NCBI GenBank assembly: GCA_002286855.1
Contig: NRSV01000001.1
Coordinates: 1,030,276-1,094,275 of the forward strand
Direction: 5' to 3'
Source of the DNA: Bipolaris cookei
Taxonomy: Eukaryota; Ascomycota; Dothideomycetes; Pleosporales; Pleosporaceae
Length of the DNA stretch: 64,000 bases
Shown here: positions 41,932 to 54,152 of the stretch, piece by piece
Numbering within the stretch: position 1 is the stretch's first letter
Layout of the letters: every line of letters starts with the position of its first letter
Notes under the pieces: generated by a model
Told to the model about the DNA's origin: nothing
Databases searched by the model: none
What the model saw: the letters and a program-made list of their open reading frames with translations, nothing else
Made by a program: the position numbers and the translations under genes

Positions 41932-44928
41932 CTCATGATGCATCTATGTACCGCATGTTCGCAGCGGGTCAGCCATGCATTTAGTCAGCGCTTCCGGTAT
42001 AAACGGGAAGCTAGCCTGATCGTCTTACTGATCTATTTCATCATCAAATCATCCCTGGTCTTTTCCTTTTGCTCTTTCACAGCTTTTGTCACCGACGGTA
42101 TATACTGCGCGAACACGAAGAAGCACATGAAGCATTTTCGCGACCTGAAAGCGACCCATTCAGTACATAATTTTGACTAGCATACATATCAGGTTTCCGA
42201 ACTTTTTTTTGTTTGCCTCCAAATTATTCTTGCACTGCCTCCCGGCTTTGCATGCATGCGTCTCGGAATGTCACTGTGATGCAATGTTCTTTGCAATGTG
42301 AGCCTTGAGTATACCAAACAATGAAAGAAAAGAAACGAGCTGCGATAATCTCAATGTCTTGGATCCGATCCAGGACGGTGTCAAATATGAACATTACATT
42401 GTGCTAGGGATATGCCAGTACGGGGATCGAGCTCAAGCTTGCTTTAATTCCCGTAATCACTGTATCGTGGTTATTACTAAACACTTCGTGGTGTCGTAGT
42501 CGCATCGTAACAGTTCAGCTGATTCGGGCAAATGGAGATCGAGTGGGATCATATGATCCTTTTGTTATAGTACGATACCCAGATCACTACCTTGCTCATT
42601 CTTGCGACAGTCGAATTCGGGAAAAATACCCACCTCGTCCTCACCGAAAGAAGTAAGTAAATGCAGCGGCGATGCAGCTGTTAGGGCTGACAAGTCAAGC
42701 ACCGAAACTACCTGACATTATGCGAAACAGGTCTATGCGAAACTTCGGATGTCTTTTTTTAAATAACCGAGTTGTTGAGGTGGTGTGATTGCCGTATGGT
42801 AAACAAATATGGTACTACATACCCGTTCCGCCCACATCCACGGTGCACTGGTCCAATCGGGGAAGCGAGAGCGTAATTGGCCGTTGTTGGGATCGATACT
42901 GAGTTGAACCAGTCCACATCTATTGCCTGCTAAGTAACGGTTTACTACCCCTCATTCTGACTCATTTACATAAGTACACGGGATGTATGTACACTCGGGA
43001 AAAGATATGAATGTAGACTAACGTTTCGGAATAAGACACTCTTTTCCACGTGGGTGCTTGGTCAAGGAAACAAATGTATCGTAGACTGCTTACTCAAATT
43101 GCCTTTGTACCAAGAATCGTCCATGTGTGTACGCGTTTCGACCAATGTCGGTATTCTTATCATAGTCCAGTATACCTTGCCACTTGGCGGAGTATAAAAT
43201 TCCCGGAACTTCAAAATCGCTTGTACTTTATATATTTTGCCGCACCATCTGCCAGCGCCTTTTTTTAGTCTTGTACACTTGCATATACGACTTTAGAATA
43301 GAGCAAAGACGATGCGAATTAAAAGATTATCAACATTGTAATTATGTGGTTGTGTAATGAAGCTCTCAAGTTGCGGACTTGCCCGCGCGTTACGTACGTA
43401 TCGATTTTGATAGGGCGAAGCTCCAGGGATTTTGTCCACCACGTTCTCTCTTTGTCATCGCGGCTCTCGGGCCCATCTCCGCCCACCCCCAGACCCTGTA
43501 CTAAGAGCGTAATAGGAGCGTAATAGGCCCGTTTTGTAGCGTTCTCTTCTTGCAAAAATGAGCGTTAGCGATGTCAAGCAATTCGCGGCCGAAACTAAAC
43601 TAGCTGTCTTTTTTTTGGGCCATCCAATAACTGCCTCTTCCTTTCTCTTTGCACATCACTACGTACACACGCACCTTTTACAACGTTGCTCCTGCTGATA
43701 GAACAGGTGTTCGAGTCTAAGACAAATCGGCCACCAAGACAGAGGAGAGATCTTTAATGGGCTAGGCCATCGGGTAGAACCTTGGTGCTCCCGCTTCGGT
43801 CCTTGTCGTCCCGCAATACCTCCGGTATAGATACGCGCCGACTTGGTGGGGTATGCAAACCCGTTGGCATATTCACTAGAGAAGGGTTGCTTGAAAAATC
43901 TTGAACGCTTCAGTACCAGCATCTACATTACGCGGTGAGCCTCACTGCAACTTCGCAATCAAAAATCACCACGGTACTCGCTACTTACAGTGGGCTCCAA
44001 GCAGCATCCCAGAATTTTTCGGGTATATAGAAATTTAGGTTTGTGTTTTCTCACCTCTGCTGGGACCCGTGCATATTCCGATGAATGCACGTACTCACAA
44101 GGAAATACGGAGAAGGTTGCGGCCGTACTATAACATGTCTGCTCTCACAGCACCGCACGTGCTTCGGTGTTTTCTCAGGCGCCTATGTACGAGACGGCTC
44201 CACACCTGAAAACACAACATGATCAGTTGTATGCTTGCTGCAGGGATCCAGAAGAGCCTCAATACCAGGATTGGCTACGCATTAGAGCACGGATTACCGA
44301 GTACGGTAAGCTAGCTACTCGTATACAAGCTCCACCGCAGTCCCATCTCTCCAAGCGATTTCTGAAGAGAAATACTGGCGACAATGCTCCAGCGAGCGTG
44401 TCATGTCAATGCATTCGTAGCACTGTCTAGAGTGCTGGCCACCCCACACGAAATACGCGCCAAGTCCTTGGCCGTGATAGCCTTTGTACGTTGTATGGCC
44501 GGACAGCAGCCACCCCCATTGTGTCAGCGTCGCATAGGGAACCAGACTTTCCTACTTGGGTAGAAGGCGGAAGTGGCCGGATTGCAGGTTCACTACAGAT
44601 ACCCATGCATGTTGTACAATTCAATCAAAAGCGCTCTATCACCATAAATTTTACAGCTAGGAACTGCTATGATCGTCGTCCAGGTCCTGCTGTTAAGTAA
44701 ACACTCATAAACAAGGTCATCCAGACTTGGTCTGGCTAATATCAATCTCCGATCCTTGCCACAACCCCACTTCTGCTACTACCTATACCATGATACCCAT
44801 AGCAGAAGAACGGGCTTTTTTCACCGCCCTGAGAAATTTCTCAAAACTAGGACTTTCCCCAGACTCGAGATTTGAAACTCTTGTTGCACTCCAACTTGTT
44901 TCAACAGAATCGCGTTGAGCAGCCAGAC
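41932..44928. other. Gene-poor 3-kb stretch
   Basis: Only short unrelated open frames were found (for example 41935-42180, 43659-43922, 44167-44430), none with a domain, signal peptide or splice-supported extension. No inverted or direct repeat was recognised. The last 200 bp before 44929 are the MFS gene's upstream region. Confidence 0.45.
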
Positions 44929-46620
44929 ATGGTCGACGAAAAGCAAGCCGTTACTACGGAGCAGCAGGCGTCGACGCCGAAGACGCTGGAAGAGTTCAAG
45001 AATACGGGGGTCGTTGATACCGTACACCAAGATGAGGCACTCCGGGTGCTCATGCATTACTCGGGAGATGAGACGTGGACGCCAGAGGAAGAGAAGAAGC
45101 TCGTTCGCAAGATCGATAAGAAATTACTAACGTTACTGATTATAACGTACGGTCTCCAGTACTACGACAAGGCCATGTTGTCCCAGGCTGTAAGTATTCT
45201 TTACATCCTGCTATTTGATATCCGACTGACAATCTCTCAGGCTCTATTTGGCTTGCGCGAGGACTTGCAGCTCAAGACTGGTGATCGATATTCCTTCTCA
45301 GCCTCCATATTCTACCTCGGATTCATTGTGGGAAGTTACCCTGCGGTTGTCATGGCGCAGCGTTGGCCCATCGAGCGCGTTGCGGCCGGCATTTTGTTCG
45401 TCTGGGGCGTTTGTCTCATGTGCTCGGCCGCATGCACAAACTGGCAGGGCTTCTACACGCAGCGGTTCTTCCTTGGCTTTTTGGAGTCGGGAGTTTCGCC
45501 CATGTTTATGTTGATTGTGGGTGGGTGGTATAAGAAGAGAGAGCAGGCACTGCGAATGGGCGCGTGGTACTGCGCAACCGCGTACGCGTCGGCTGTCTCG
45601 CCGTTGGTTAATTATGGCCTTGGACATATCAAGGGTGGGAGCTTAAATGGCTGGCAGTACATGTAAGGAAGTCTCTATCTGAGCCATGTTAAGTTGTAAC
45701 TGACACATATTTTAGGTACCTTTTCGCTGGTGCCATAACAGTGCTGTGGGCATTCATCATCCTCTTCTTCTTGCCACCTGATCCGATTCGAGCAAAGGGC
45801 TTCGATGACCGCGAGCGATACATTGCAGTAGCTCGTATGAGGGAAAACAATTCCGGCGTACGAAACAAGCACTTCAAACTCGAGCAGCTGTGGGAATCGC
45901 TATACGACGTCAAGTTCTGGCTTGCATTTAGCATGTCATTCCTCATGATGATTGCCAACGGACCTGTTTCCAGCTTCCTGCCTATCATTATTTCGGGTTT
46001 TGGATTCAACCGATTGAATTCGTTGCTGCTTGTCATGCCTGCTGGTGTCATCATCGGATCGGTTACACTGAGTGTGACTTACTTGGCCTATCGTGTGCAA
46101 GGTATTCGAACCTGGATCATTGTGGGCTGTCAATGCGGCACCATTATTGCATCTGTTATGCTTTGGCAACTCCCGCAAAGCTCAAAGGGAGCGCTCCTGT
46201 TTGCGTGTTATATTCTCTCTACTTTTGGCGGTAGTTATGCTGTGCTCATGGGCTTGTCAGTGGCTAACACAGCGGGATATACCAAGCGATCGATAACGAG
46301 CTCCGGCATTTTTGTAGGTTACTGTCTTGGTAAGTTCTCAACTCTTTAAGTTTTACATATGTAAGTCATTAACTCTCGATCCAGGCAACTTTCTAGGTCC
46401 GTTGCTGTTTAAACCAAAGGACGCTCCAGTTTACGCCCCTGGTTTCAAGGCAGTCCTTGGAACTGCAGTCGCTACTGCAGTTCTTGCAGTCGTGTACCGC
46501 TACATTTGCATCTGGGACAATCACCGACGCGATAAATCGGGCACCCTCGAAGGGTTTGATCATGCTTACGAGGATGATCTTACGGACATGAAGAACCCCC
46601 AGTTCCGTTACATACTCTAA
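44929..46620 (+). CDS. MFS permease, anion:cation symporter (Dal5/Tna1-like) family
   Basis: Four exons (44929-45189, 45241-45662, 45716-46329, 46385-46620) give 510 residues with about 12 membrane helices. Features of the allantoate/nicotinate permease group are KKLVRKIDKKLLTLLIITYG, LQYYDKAMLSQAALFGL (after splicing), YSFSASIFYLGFIVGSYPA, QRWPIERVAAGILFVWG, RFFLGFLESGVSPMFMLIVG and GWYKKREQALRMGAWYCA. A cytoplasmic loop (about 225-270) carries LPPDPIRAKGFDDRER. The C-terminus is acidic (DHAYEDDLTDMKNPQFRYIL), a typical DMxNxxFRY ending of this family. The substrate is probably a small organic anion or vitamin and cannot be read from sequence. Confidence 0.9.
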
Positions 46621-47249
46621 ATCGCGCCGATCTCTAGCTTTCTCTCAGGACCCCGGGATAGTTTATGATTATACATGTCGGGAGTATACCGAAAATACAC
46701 AATGCTGATCTTTTTCCTATCAGAAATGTAGTCTCAGAAGGATGCATACGTAGTTCGAATACCAAAGATTTAAAGACTCCAATATTGAACTACTCCTCTT
46801 TGAGTCTGCTTAGCTTTTGTGAATGGAAGACGTACCAAATCCAGTCCCTGCGGCCCGCGCCAGGTTTGTAGCGATGCCAAGGTATCTTCCTTTCTCAATA
46901 TAAATGACGCAAACAACTGATATGGTCAGAAATTCGATTTCTAATTGAGTTATCTTAGAATGAACTCTGCCTCAAAACCTCTTTTTTCGGCAAAGTTGGT
47001 AGCGCCCAATAGTCGTAATAGGATAACTTTGACTAGGTCTGTCCTTCCGTTACAAGACATCTTTGAAGTGTTTCATTCGGCTGTGTAATTGTACCCAGAT
47101 GACACTGTGTCTTTGACAATGTCTGATTAAAGATATGTACGCCCTCATGAATGTAAGTCGTTCACATCTTCGTGGTGTAAGACGTGCTGTGAGCAGCATG
47201 TTTTAGAGTGGTCTCAAAAAACGAAGCGCAGATCCAAGACAACTCAAAA
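46621..47249. other. Intergenic region
   Basis: MFS 3' region and upstream part of the zinc-ribbon-like gene; no recognised feature. Confidence 0.45.
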
Positions 47250-47975
47250 ATGTCTTCGACCTTGCGACTTGGGTATATTCGTCCAAGAGTTTTAATACTC
47301 CCGTTTTCCAGGAATAGAAGGTTCACGTCAGTAGACATGAATCCAGACAACTCTCTTCGGGGTCGACTTCGCCGGTTTCTCGGACTGCCGTCGAAACTTG
47401 AGGCAACAAAATCCGCCGTGTTGGATGCCCAGCAAAGCAGCGGAGACCGGGTTGGAACTTGGCGATGTCTTTGTGGCCACTTGAACATAATACTGCATCT
47501 AGTCGGACGAAATACTCACCCCCTAGGACTACTCCAATGCCGTGGTTGTCCACTGGTCTGGCACCCGAATATCACGCCTACATTCACGAGCCAAAGTCTC
47601 AACATCACGTCGCATACTACTGTGTCCAATGCTGCTAACGATACACGCATCGTTCCTCGACCTTGGAACCCCGCATCGCAGCATATCTACGTCTGCCTAG
47701 GCCACGGCTGTGGACTGAGCTGGCGTACGGACATCAAGAGGGGATGGTTGAGCGGAAACAAGAGGCACATTCTGCTACTTGGCGGAAAGCGTGGGAAATT
47801 ACATTGCGATTGCGGGATGAAGATCTTCGAGCCCGGGGAATACGAAATCTTTGGGATTGAGCCGTTTGATGATGCGGTTGCTTCGGCGTCTTTGGGCGTC
47901 AGTGGGGAGAAAAGCGCCGTGTCAAAGGCTAATAGCAGAGCGGATAATATCGATGCACCGTCTTGTCCCTCTTAG
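47250..47975 (+). CDS. Zinc-ribbon-like fungal protein of unknown function
   Basis: A single frame of 241 residues from the ATG at 47250; a second ATG at 47337 gives 212 residues and may be the true start. Two Cys-rich halves are visible: GTWRCLCGHLN with LLQCRGCPLVWHPN, and HIYVCLGHGCGLSWRTD with KLHCDCGMKIFEPGEYEIFG. Each could form a zinc ribbon, like the fungal proteins with a double zinc ribbon. No catalytic motif was seen. No membrane helix is present. Confidence 0.65.
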   Translation: MSSTLRLGYIRPRVLILPFSRNRRFTSVDMNPDNSLRGRLRRFLGLPSKLEATKSAVLDAQQSSGDRVGTWRCLCGHLNIILHLVGRNTHPLGLLQCRGCPLVWHPNITPTFTSQSLNITSHTTVSNAANDTRIVPRPWNPASQHIYVCLGHGCGLSWRTDIKRGWLSGNKRHILLLGGKRGKLHCDCGMKIFEPGEYEIFGIEPFDDAVASASLGVSGEKSAVSKANSRADNIDAPSCPS

Positions 47976-48960
47976 GGTTGACATGTACCTATGAGTTCAC
48001 GAGGATACAATTAGTAGTGTGTGCAGTAGAGTCGCGATGGAGAGTATATTCAGAGTATATTATCTTGACGAATCAGATTTCAGATGTAACAGAGCTTGTT
48101 TTCCGAGTGATTTCAGTGTCGAGGAGCCAGACTATATGTGAAACGTGAGCTGCAATCAGAAACGGAGGTATTTAGAAGAGGCAACAAAACCCGCGCCGTC
48201 CAGCTGGAATTTAGATGCCGAGATAGGGGCTAGCTAAGCCCGGCCAGGCCTAGATTCATTTTGGAAATCGGACAAACTGCGATAACGACGCGCCATTTGC
48301 CTCGGCGCTTTGCCCAAAACATGTCTTTTCTGTAACTTCTTCCGTACCCCAGTTTAAAGCCAACAGCAGCATTCACGTATCACTTAATGCGCAGCTGGTG
48401 GATGCAAGGTACGTACCCCGCGTCTGCATCATTAGCGACTCGGCAACCGAAAACCCCACCACGCGGGCAAGACACCTCTTATCGTCTAATGCATTGTACA
48501 TGCATCAAAGCAATCAAGATCGAAGATGAAATGTGTGGGAATCAAGAGTCTTAGGATGAGCTCATTGTTTCCTGATGACCCCCTTTCACATTCACAATGC
48601 TTATCACATCTTGATATCTCTTATCAGCGCTTATCACCAGCTATCACCAACACCCTGGCTTATGGAGTCTCGGTGCCTCCGCATCAAGAATAGCGGAGCA
48701 AGCCAGTTCTTGGAATTCACGCTTAATACTGCTCGTGAGGACGGAAGGCACGGATAACGTACACGGCGTCCTATCACCGTTGCTACCTTACCGGGGACTT
48801 GAATCGGTCGGAAGAATGCGCGGGCGACTTCATAAGTAACGCTTTCCGTTAGCTCTGGTGGCGAGACCCTGATATTAAACACCTCTCTATCCTCAGTCCA
48901 GTCTGCGGTAGGTCTCCTAAGAGTTCAACTGAAACTGCGCCGAAAGGAGAAGCGCAAATC
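47976..48960. other. Intergenic region upstream of the amino-acid permease
   Basis: About 1 kb with GATA-core (TTATC/GATAA) motifs clustered near 48599-48660 (CTTATCA repeated several times). GATA factors regulate nitrogen-responsive permeases in fungi, so these may be regulatory. No gene was recognised. Confidence 0.5.
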
Positions 48961-50819
48961 ATGTCGGAAAAAAAGGTGGACGAGATTGCCGCCAGTAGCC
49001 AAGATGTCGAGTTTGGCGTTGGAAATGTACAGGAAGCAAGACCGAGAAAGACTTCAGCGGTTGATCCTGCCGTCATTGCCGGAGAAATATTCGACGATCG
49101 ATATGAGACTACTCAGCGAGGTCTCAAATCCCGGTATGTCTCATCCCATCTCTTAAATACGTCAGTGAGGAGATGCTAATCGTCCTAGACATGCTCAGAT
49201 GATTGCCCTGGGCGGGACAATTGGAACGGGTCTCTTCGTCGGCAGTGGTGTCACTCTTTCTCGTGGTGGTCCAGCCTTCATTCTCATATCTTTTTGCTTC
49301 ATGTCCTTTTTGATTTTCTGCACTGTCGCGGGAATCATTGAAGTCGCTGCCTACCTGCCTACTCCCGGATCCTCGATGAACCTCTTTGGCGCCCGCTATG
49401 TATCTCGCTCTCTGGGCTTTGGCCTCGGATGGCTCTACTTCTACTCTCTCGGTATTTTGGTTCCATACGAGATTACGGCTGCTGCGCTCGTCATCGAGTA
49501 CTGGAGTCCGCCCGTGAATATCGCAGTGTGGGTCACAATCATGATCATTGTGATTGTGGGCTTAAACTGCTTCCCAGTAAAGTTTTATGGCGAAACTGAG
49601 TTCTGGTTTGCTGGCACGAGTAAGTTGTCTCCCGTTTATCCAGCTGAGGACGAGAAATAAACTGACTTTGCGCCCCAACAAACAGAGGTTATTATGATTC
49701 TAGGCCTCCTATTGCTTTCCTTCATCCTCTTTTGGGGTGGTGGCCCACACCACGACCGTCTCGGCTTCCGATACTGGAAAGATCCCGGCGCAGCGAATAC
49801 CTACCTTGAACCAGGTAATACCGGTCGCTTCGTCGCTTTGTTGTCTACCTTGGTTCTCTCAGCTGTATGTACTTCCTCTCCATACAGCCGCTAGTATCTA
49901 TGTTTACTAACTTCAATAAAAGTTCCCTTTCTCTTTCGCCCCTGAACTTCTTGTCGCTACTGGCGGCGAAATGCAATCCCCCCGCCGCAATCTCCCTACC
50001 GCCGCTCGCCGCTACATCTACCGCCTCGTCATCTTCTACGTTTTCAGTGTCCTTGCTATTGGCGTCATCTGCCCGTCTAATGATCCAAGCATAACCTCTG
50101 GTGGCGCTGGCGCGGGCTCCTCGCCTTTTGTGGCTGGTATCAAAAGAGCAGGCATACCCGTCCTTGACAGCATCATCAATGCCGGTATCATCATCAGCGC
50201 CTGGTCATCTGGAAACTCATTCTTGTTCCTGTCTAGCCGCAGCTTGTACGGTCTCGCACTATCAGGAAATGCGCCGTCCATTTTCAAGTCGTGCACAAAG
50301 TCCGGTGTGCCGTACTATGCTGTAGCTGTGTCGTCGCTTTTCTGCGCCCTGGCCTATCTTAATGTTGGTTCGTCATCTGCTGTAGTGTTCACGTGGTTCG
50401 TCAACTTGACAAATACCTCTGGTTTCATTTCGTGGATCTGCTGTGGTATCATCTTCTTGCGATTCCGCAAGGCATGCGACGCGCAAGGCATCACGGATTT
50501 ACCGTATCGCTCTCCCGTCGGCAAGTGGGGCGCATGGACCGTCATTGTCGCATTCACATTCCTCTGTCTCATCAACGGCTTCGACGTCTTCTGGCCCGAG
50601 AAATGGAACGTCAGTTCCTTTTTTACCGCGTACGTGGGTATCCCCATGTTCTTCCTCTTCTACGGCAGCCACCGTATCTGGGCGAGGAAAGATAGCTGGG
50701 CGTATGATCCGCTCACGGTGGACTTGCATACTGGCTTGGAAAAAGTGCTTGCTGAGGAGAGGCCGGCGAGGACAATCAAGGGCCCGTGGTGGAAGAAGAT
50801 TACGCTGATTTGGCAGTGA
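48961..50819 (+). CDS. Amino-acid permease (YAT/AAP family)
   Basis: Four exons (48961-49133, 49189-49619, 49686-49864, 49923-50819) give 559 residues. The spliced product carries the family signature RHAQMIALGGTIGTGLFVGS at the first membrane helix, then SRGGPAFILISFCFM and EVAAYLPTPGSSMNLFGARY. Further helices follow, with FPFSFAPELLVATGGEMQSP, RRNLPTAARRYIYRLVIFYV and IINAGIIISAWSSGNSFLFL. About 12 membrane segments; the C-terminus ends KGPWWKKITLIWQ. It imports amino acids at the plasma membrane by proton symport; specificity is not readable. A cluster of GATA-type motifs lies upstream. Confidence 0.93.
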
Positions 50820-51038
50820 GAGAGGGTCATGTATATAGCAAGGGAAACAGTACTCCATATAGAGATGTGCAAAAAAAGAGAAGAAAAAGAACTTTTGGTG
50901 TATTCGTACACGGCATCCTGCCATAGCCGGGGCGTTGTTCCAAATCCTCAAATTCCCCCAGAACTCCCATATATACACATTTGCAATCAGAAATCTCCAC
51001 AAACGCCAGTGCTAAAAATGTCCCCATCATGCCCGCGT

Positions 51039-52802
51039 TCACCACGTCAATTCTTTCTCCGGCCGCCGCATCATTTGCTGTGGCACACACCCCCACGAGC
51101 AGACACTAACCTTGAACGGGTGAAAGTATCCATTGCCATTACTCCAAAACTCGATCCACTCCGCACGCGCCACAACATACTGCTTGCGACACGCATGGCA
51201 CTCACGAAAGACATTGTAACCCCCCGCAGCCGTCCTATCCGCCTGCGCAAGAATCTTCTCCGCTGCGCGTGGAATCTCGTATTCGCCATTGTTACTAATC
51301 ATCTTGCGGAGCTCGGACGTGGTATCTGTCTGCAGCGATCGCGTCAAGGTGGTTGTAAGGAGAGACGAGACTTTTGAGTGAAAGGGCGGAGCGAACCAAG
51401 GCGACGATGGGACACCGTAGGTTCCGTGGGAGGTTTCTACAATGACAGGGTATTTTTCGTAATCTGAGGCGGGGAGGGAGGGGGAGCCATGGATGAGAGA
51501 GCCGGTTTGGTCGTAGTAGGATACTAGGGTTCGGGCGATGTAGCGGGGGAGGTAGACGAGGAGGACGTCCGAGTCTATGTCGCGGACGTGGAGAGAAGGG
51601 TGGTGCGGGTAGAAGCCTATGTCTTGTTTGCTGTCGGGCCCGCTGCTGAAGCAAGTGGCCCAGGATTCGAAGTAGCGAATGCGCCAGACTGTTGAGTCGC
51701 GATCTCTGCATGTTGGGAGCGACTCGTAAAGATGGACTAGTTGGCGGCGTGCGTGTTGGCGCAGGCTGTCGAGGTCATAGAAGCCCTTGTCGAGATGTTG
51801 AGTGTACACTTCCTCGCCAGGTACGCGAGTGTGAAAGCGTTTGGACGTCATGGGCTCTAGTAGGTCGCTTCCCATGGTAGTGAGACGGCCTAGGTTGCCG
51901 TACGGCCAGAGGAGGTTGATGACATCGAAAGGCAGGTACTTGAGCTTGTTTTGTGAAACGTACAGTTCCTCCAATCTTCGAAGCCGACGAATATCTTGTG
52001 GTAGCTCTTCGATCTCGTTCTCACGCAGAGCAAGGCTGTTGAGGCATGTGATGCTGAAGAGCGAAGGAACAAGGCGTCGAAGTCGGTTCTTGTTAAGGAT
52101 GATGTGGATCTCGGGCTCAAAGGACCGAAACTGGCCTTCGGTTGGAGCCTCGCTGTCGTTGACGAGCGGGTCCTTGATGACATATCTGAGCTCGCCAATA
52201 CGTGTGATGTCGCTGTCGCAGAGGCCCTGGCCCTCGAAATCATATGTCTCCTGGTCCCTGTCTAGACCCTCGTCGATCTGCCGGTTGAAAGCACGTTCAG
52301 CAGCACTCATGGTGACCTTGCGGATAGCGGGGATTGTAGGAAGTATGGGGCAGCTTGACGCGTCCACTTGCATGGCTTGAGTATGACTGAAATTAATGTC
52401 GATGGCGTGGTCGTCTGCGTATTCCATCTCGTCTGGAAATGGCGACTTGTGCTGGGGAAGCAGATCATCCGAGCTGTCGGACGCGTCGCTCAGCATGTAG
52501 ACGCCGGAATCAAAGTTGCGATCGAGGTTGCGGGAGAATTTTGGCTTCTTAACCTCTGGGCTATTGTGGGCAGACTCGCGATTGTCCCACCACGCGCCCT
52601 TGCGTTTGTTCTTGTGAATGCGCGGGGATTCATAGTTTGTCACATCGACGGATTCGCGCGAGTCGTCGCTGGAAAAGAGGGGAGGAGGCGAACTCGACTT
52701 TGACGTGAAGGCGTCGTGCTGGGGCTCGAAGAAGGACGGGCTCTGGGGGCTGATGCTGCCCAAGTGCGGAGGTGATGACGGAGGAATGGCGTCGCTGTCC
52801 AT
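51039..52802 (-). CDS. Leucine-rich-repeat protein of the fungal LRR/Lrp1-like type
   Basis: A continuous minus-strand frame of 587 residues from the ATG at 52802 (MDSDAIPPSSPP). The N-terminal 170 residues are disordered, Ser/Pro-rich and acidic, with a Lys-rich stretch (HKNKRKGAW). Next comes a short LRR array (about 220-310): LRRLVPSLFSITCLNSLALR, ENEIEELPQDIRRLRRLEEL, YVSQNKLKYLPFDVINLL. The C-terminal region has CHACRKQYVVARAEWIEFW, a Cys-containing module repeated in related fungal proteins. The 3' end may contain an unrecognised intron at AAG/GTTAGT (near 51100), which would change the last 25 residues. Its function is unknown. Confidence 0.78.
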   Translation of the reverse strand: MDSDAIPPSSPPHLGSISPQSPSFFEPQHDAFTSKSSSPPPLFSSDDSRESVDVTNYESPRIHKNKRKGAWWDNRESAHNSPEVKKPKFSRNLDRNFDSGVYMLSDASDSSDDLLPQHKSPFPDEMEYADDHAIDINFSHTQAMQVDASSCPILPTIPAIRKVTMSAAERAFNRQIDEGLDRDQETYDFEGQGLCDSDITRIGELRYVIKDPLVNDSEAPTEGQFRSFEPEIHIILNKNRLRRLVPSLFSITCLNSLALRENEIEELPQDIRRLRRLEELYVSQNKLKYLPFDVINLLWPYGNLGRLTTMGSDLLEPMTSKRFHTRVPGEEVYTQHLDKGFYDLDSLRQHARRQLVHLYESLPTCRDRDSTVWRIRYFESWATCFSSGPDSKQDIGFYPHHPSLHVRDIDSDVLLVYLPRYIARTLVSYYDQTGSLIHGSPSLPASDYEKYPVIVETSHGTYGVPSSPWFAPPFHSKVSSLLTTTLTRSLQTDTTSELRKMISNNGEYEIPRAAEKILAQADRTAAGGYNVFRECHACRKQYVVARAEWIEFWSNGNGYFHPFKVSVCSWGCVPQQMMRRPEKELTW

Positions 52803-53348
52803 GGTGAGATGGAAGCAAAGCACTCAAGGTACGTGCAGACTTGGCGAATGTGTTTTTCTTTGTTTCCCAACACCGACGTGTCGAGCCCTTTTTCTCTTGG
52901 TCAACGTGATGGAGGTTGGGGAATTCCACCTGGGGACGAAGACGGGACGACGCGTTTCTAGTGCGTCGGACGCGACCCCACCACCGAACCAGGGTCTCGA
53001 TGCCGTCATGTTCCGCGCCCGATAACGATTCCACGTGCCTCTGCTCCACATAGCACTAATACGGGAAAAAGTACCATGTGAATCTCCATGATTACATGTT
53101 TCCCATGCTGTGTTTTCTCGCCTTTATTTGTCGCATCATGTGATAGAAAGTTGTCCGAGTGCAAACATTCGGATGACGCCAGCTCTACAACTTGCCATGC
53201 AGCAGGTGGTGTCTCGCAAAAGCAACAAAGCACGCATGACGGAATGCACCAACAGAAAAGGGACGAACTGAGATGGATGAAATGGACATACTGGGAGTTT
53301 CAATCCCACAAAGATGAAAACGCGATTTGGCCCTATCTCCAGCGGGTA
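52803..53348. other. Intergenic region
   Basis: Upstream region of the LRR gene and 3' region of the epimerase-like gene. No recognised feature. Confidence 0.45.
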
Positions 53349-54152
53349 TCACAATCCACCCACCCGCCGGAGAGCAATGTTGGATAAGAGCCGGCCTTCC
53401 ATTCCCACGTCTGGACCCACCAACGGTTCGCCCCTCGACATGGCCAATTCGGTCATGACTTTACCCATCTCCCTCGTCGGTGTGATCATACTCTTCCATA
53501 ACAGATTCATTGGCGCAATGACGACCTTCTTGTACATTTGCTGCTTGGGTATGAATGGATGAATCTCGGGGTGGCCCGACCAGTCCACAGCTGCTGGCCG
53601 CACATTGTATACCTTGAACATGGCATTGTTTTTGCCAAAATCAAGTAGCACAGACTCAGTCTGCCCCTTGACCCTCGCATACAGCGTGGTAAAGGTACTC
53701 GGAGATTGCGTGGCGCCTTCACCCGACACATGGACAAACGTAAATGGCGAGTCCGGGTGGAGAGTGGAAAAGGCGTGGGCAGCCGCAAGAGGGTAATCGT
53801 AGGTTACTTGGAGATACTGCCTGCAGTGGGTGTGAATACATAAGTAGGCCTGTGTCTGTGCATTACCCAACCATGTATTATGTGTTGTACATACTTACTC
53901 TTTGCTAACCGCGTTCTGGGACACTCCCTGTGCCCATACACAACCGTGCGCGTCTTTCAGCTCATTCAGAAGCGCCTCATTGTATTTGTTGAAGTCATTG
54001 TGGATAATGACCTTGGCTTTGGCATGGCCCTCTGCCATCTTGACTGGCCGTCTGCTGAGGATGGATATGCGGCTGATGCTTTCCTGCGTAAGCATGTTGT
54101 GGAGGACAGACGCTCCAATAAGGCCTGTCGCGCCAGTGAGTATGAGATGCAT
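53349..54152 (-). CDS. NAD(P)-binding nucleoside-diphosphate-sugar epimerase-like protein
   Basis: Two exons on the minus strand, 54152-53899 and 53820-53349, with a 78-bp GTAAGT...CAG intron, give 241 residues. The N-terminus MHLILTGATGLIGASVLHNM has the GxxGxxG dinucleotide-binding turn of the extended/atypical SDR fold. Then come an SRRPVKMAEGHAKAKVIIHN strand-helix, a FTFVHVSGEGATQS segment at the strand that usually carries the catalytic Ser, and YARVKGQTESVL, which fits the YxxxK motif. The C-terminus contains RPAAVDW and a helix. The substrate is unknown. It is related to small fungal Rossmann proteins of the HTATIP2/epimerase type. Confidence 0.85.
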
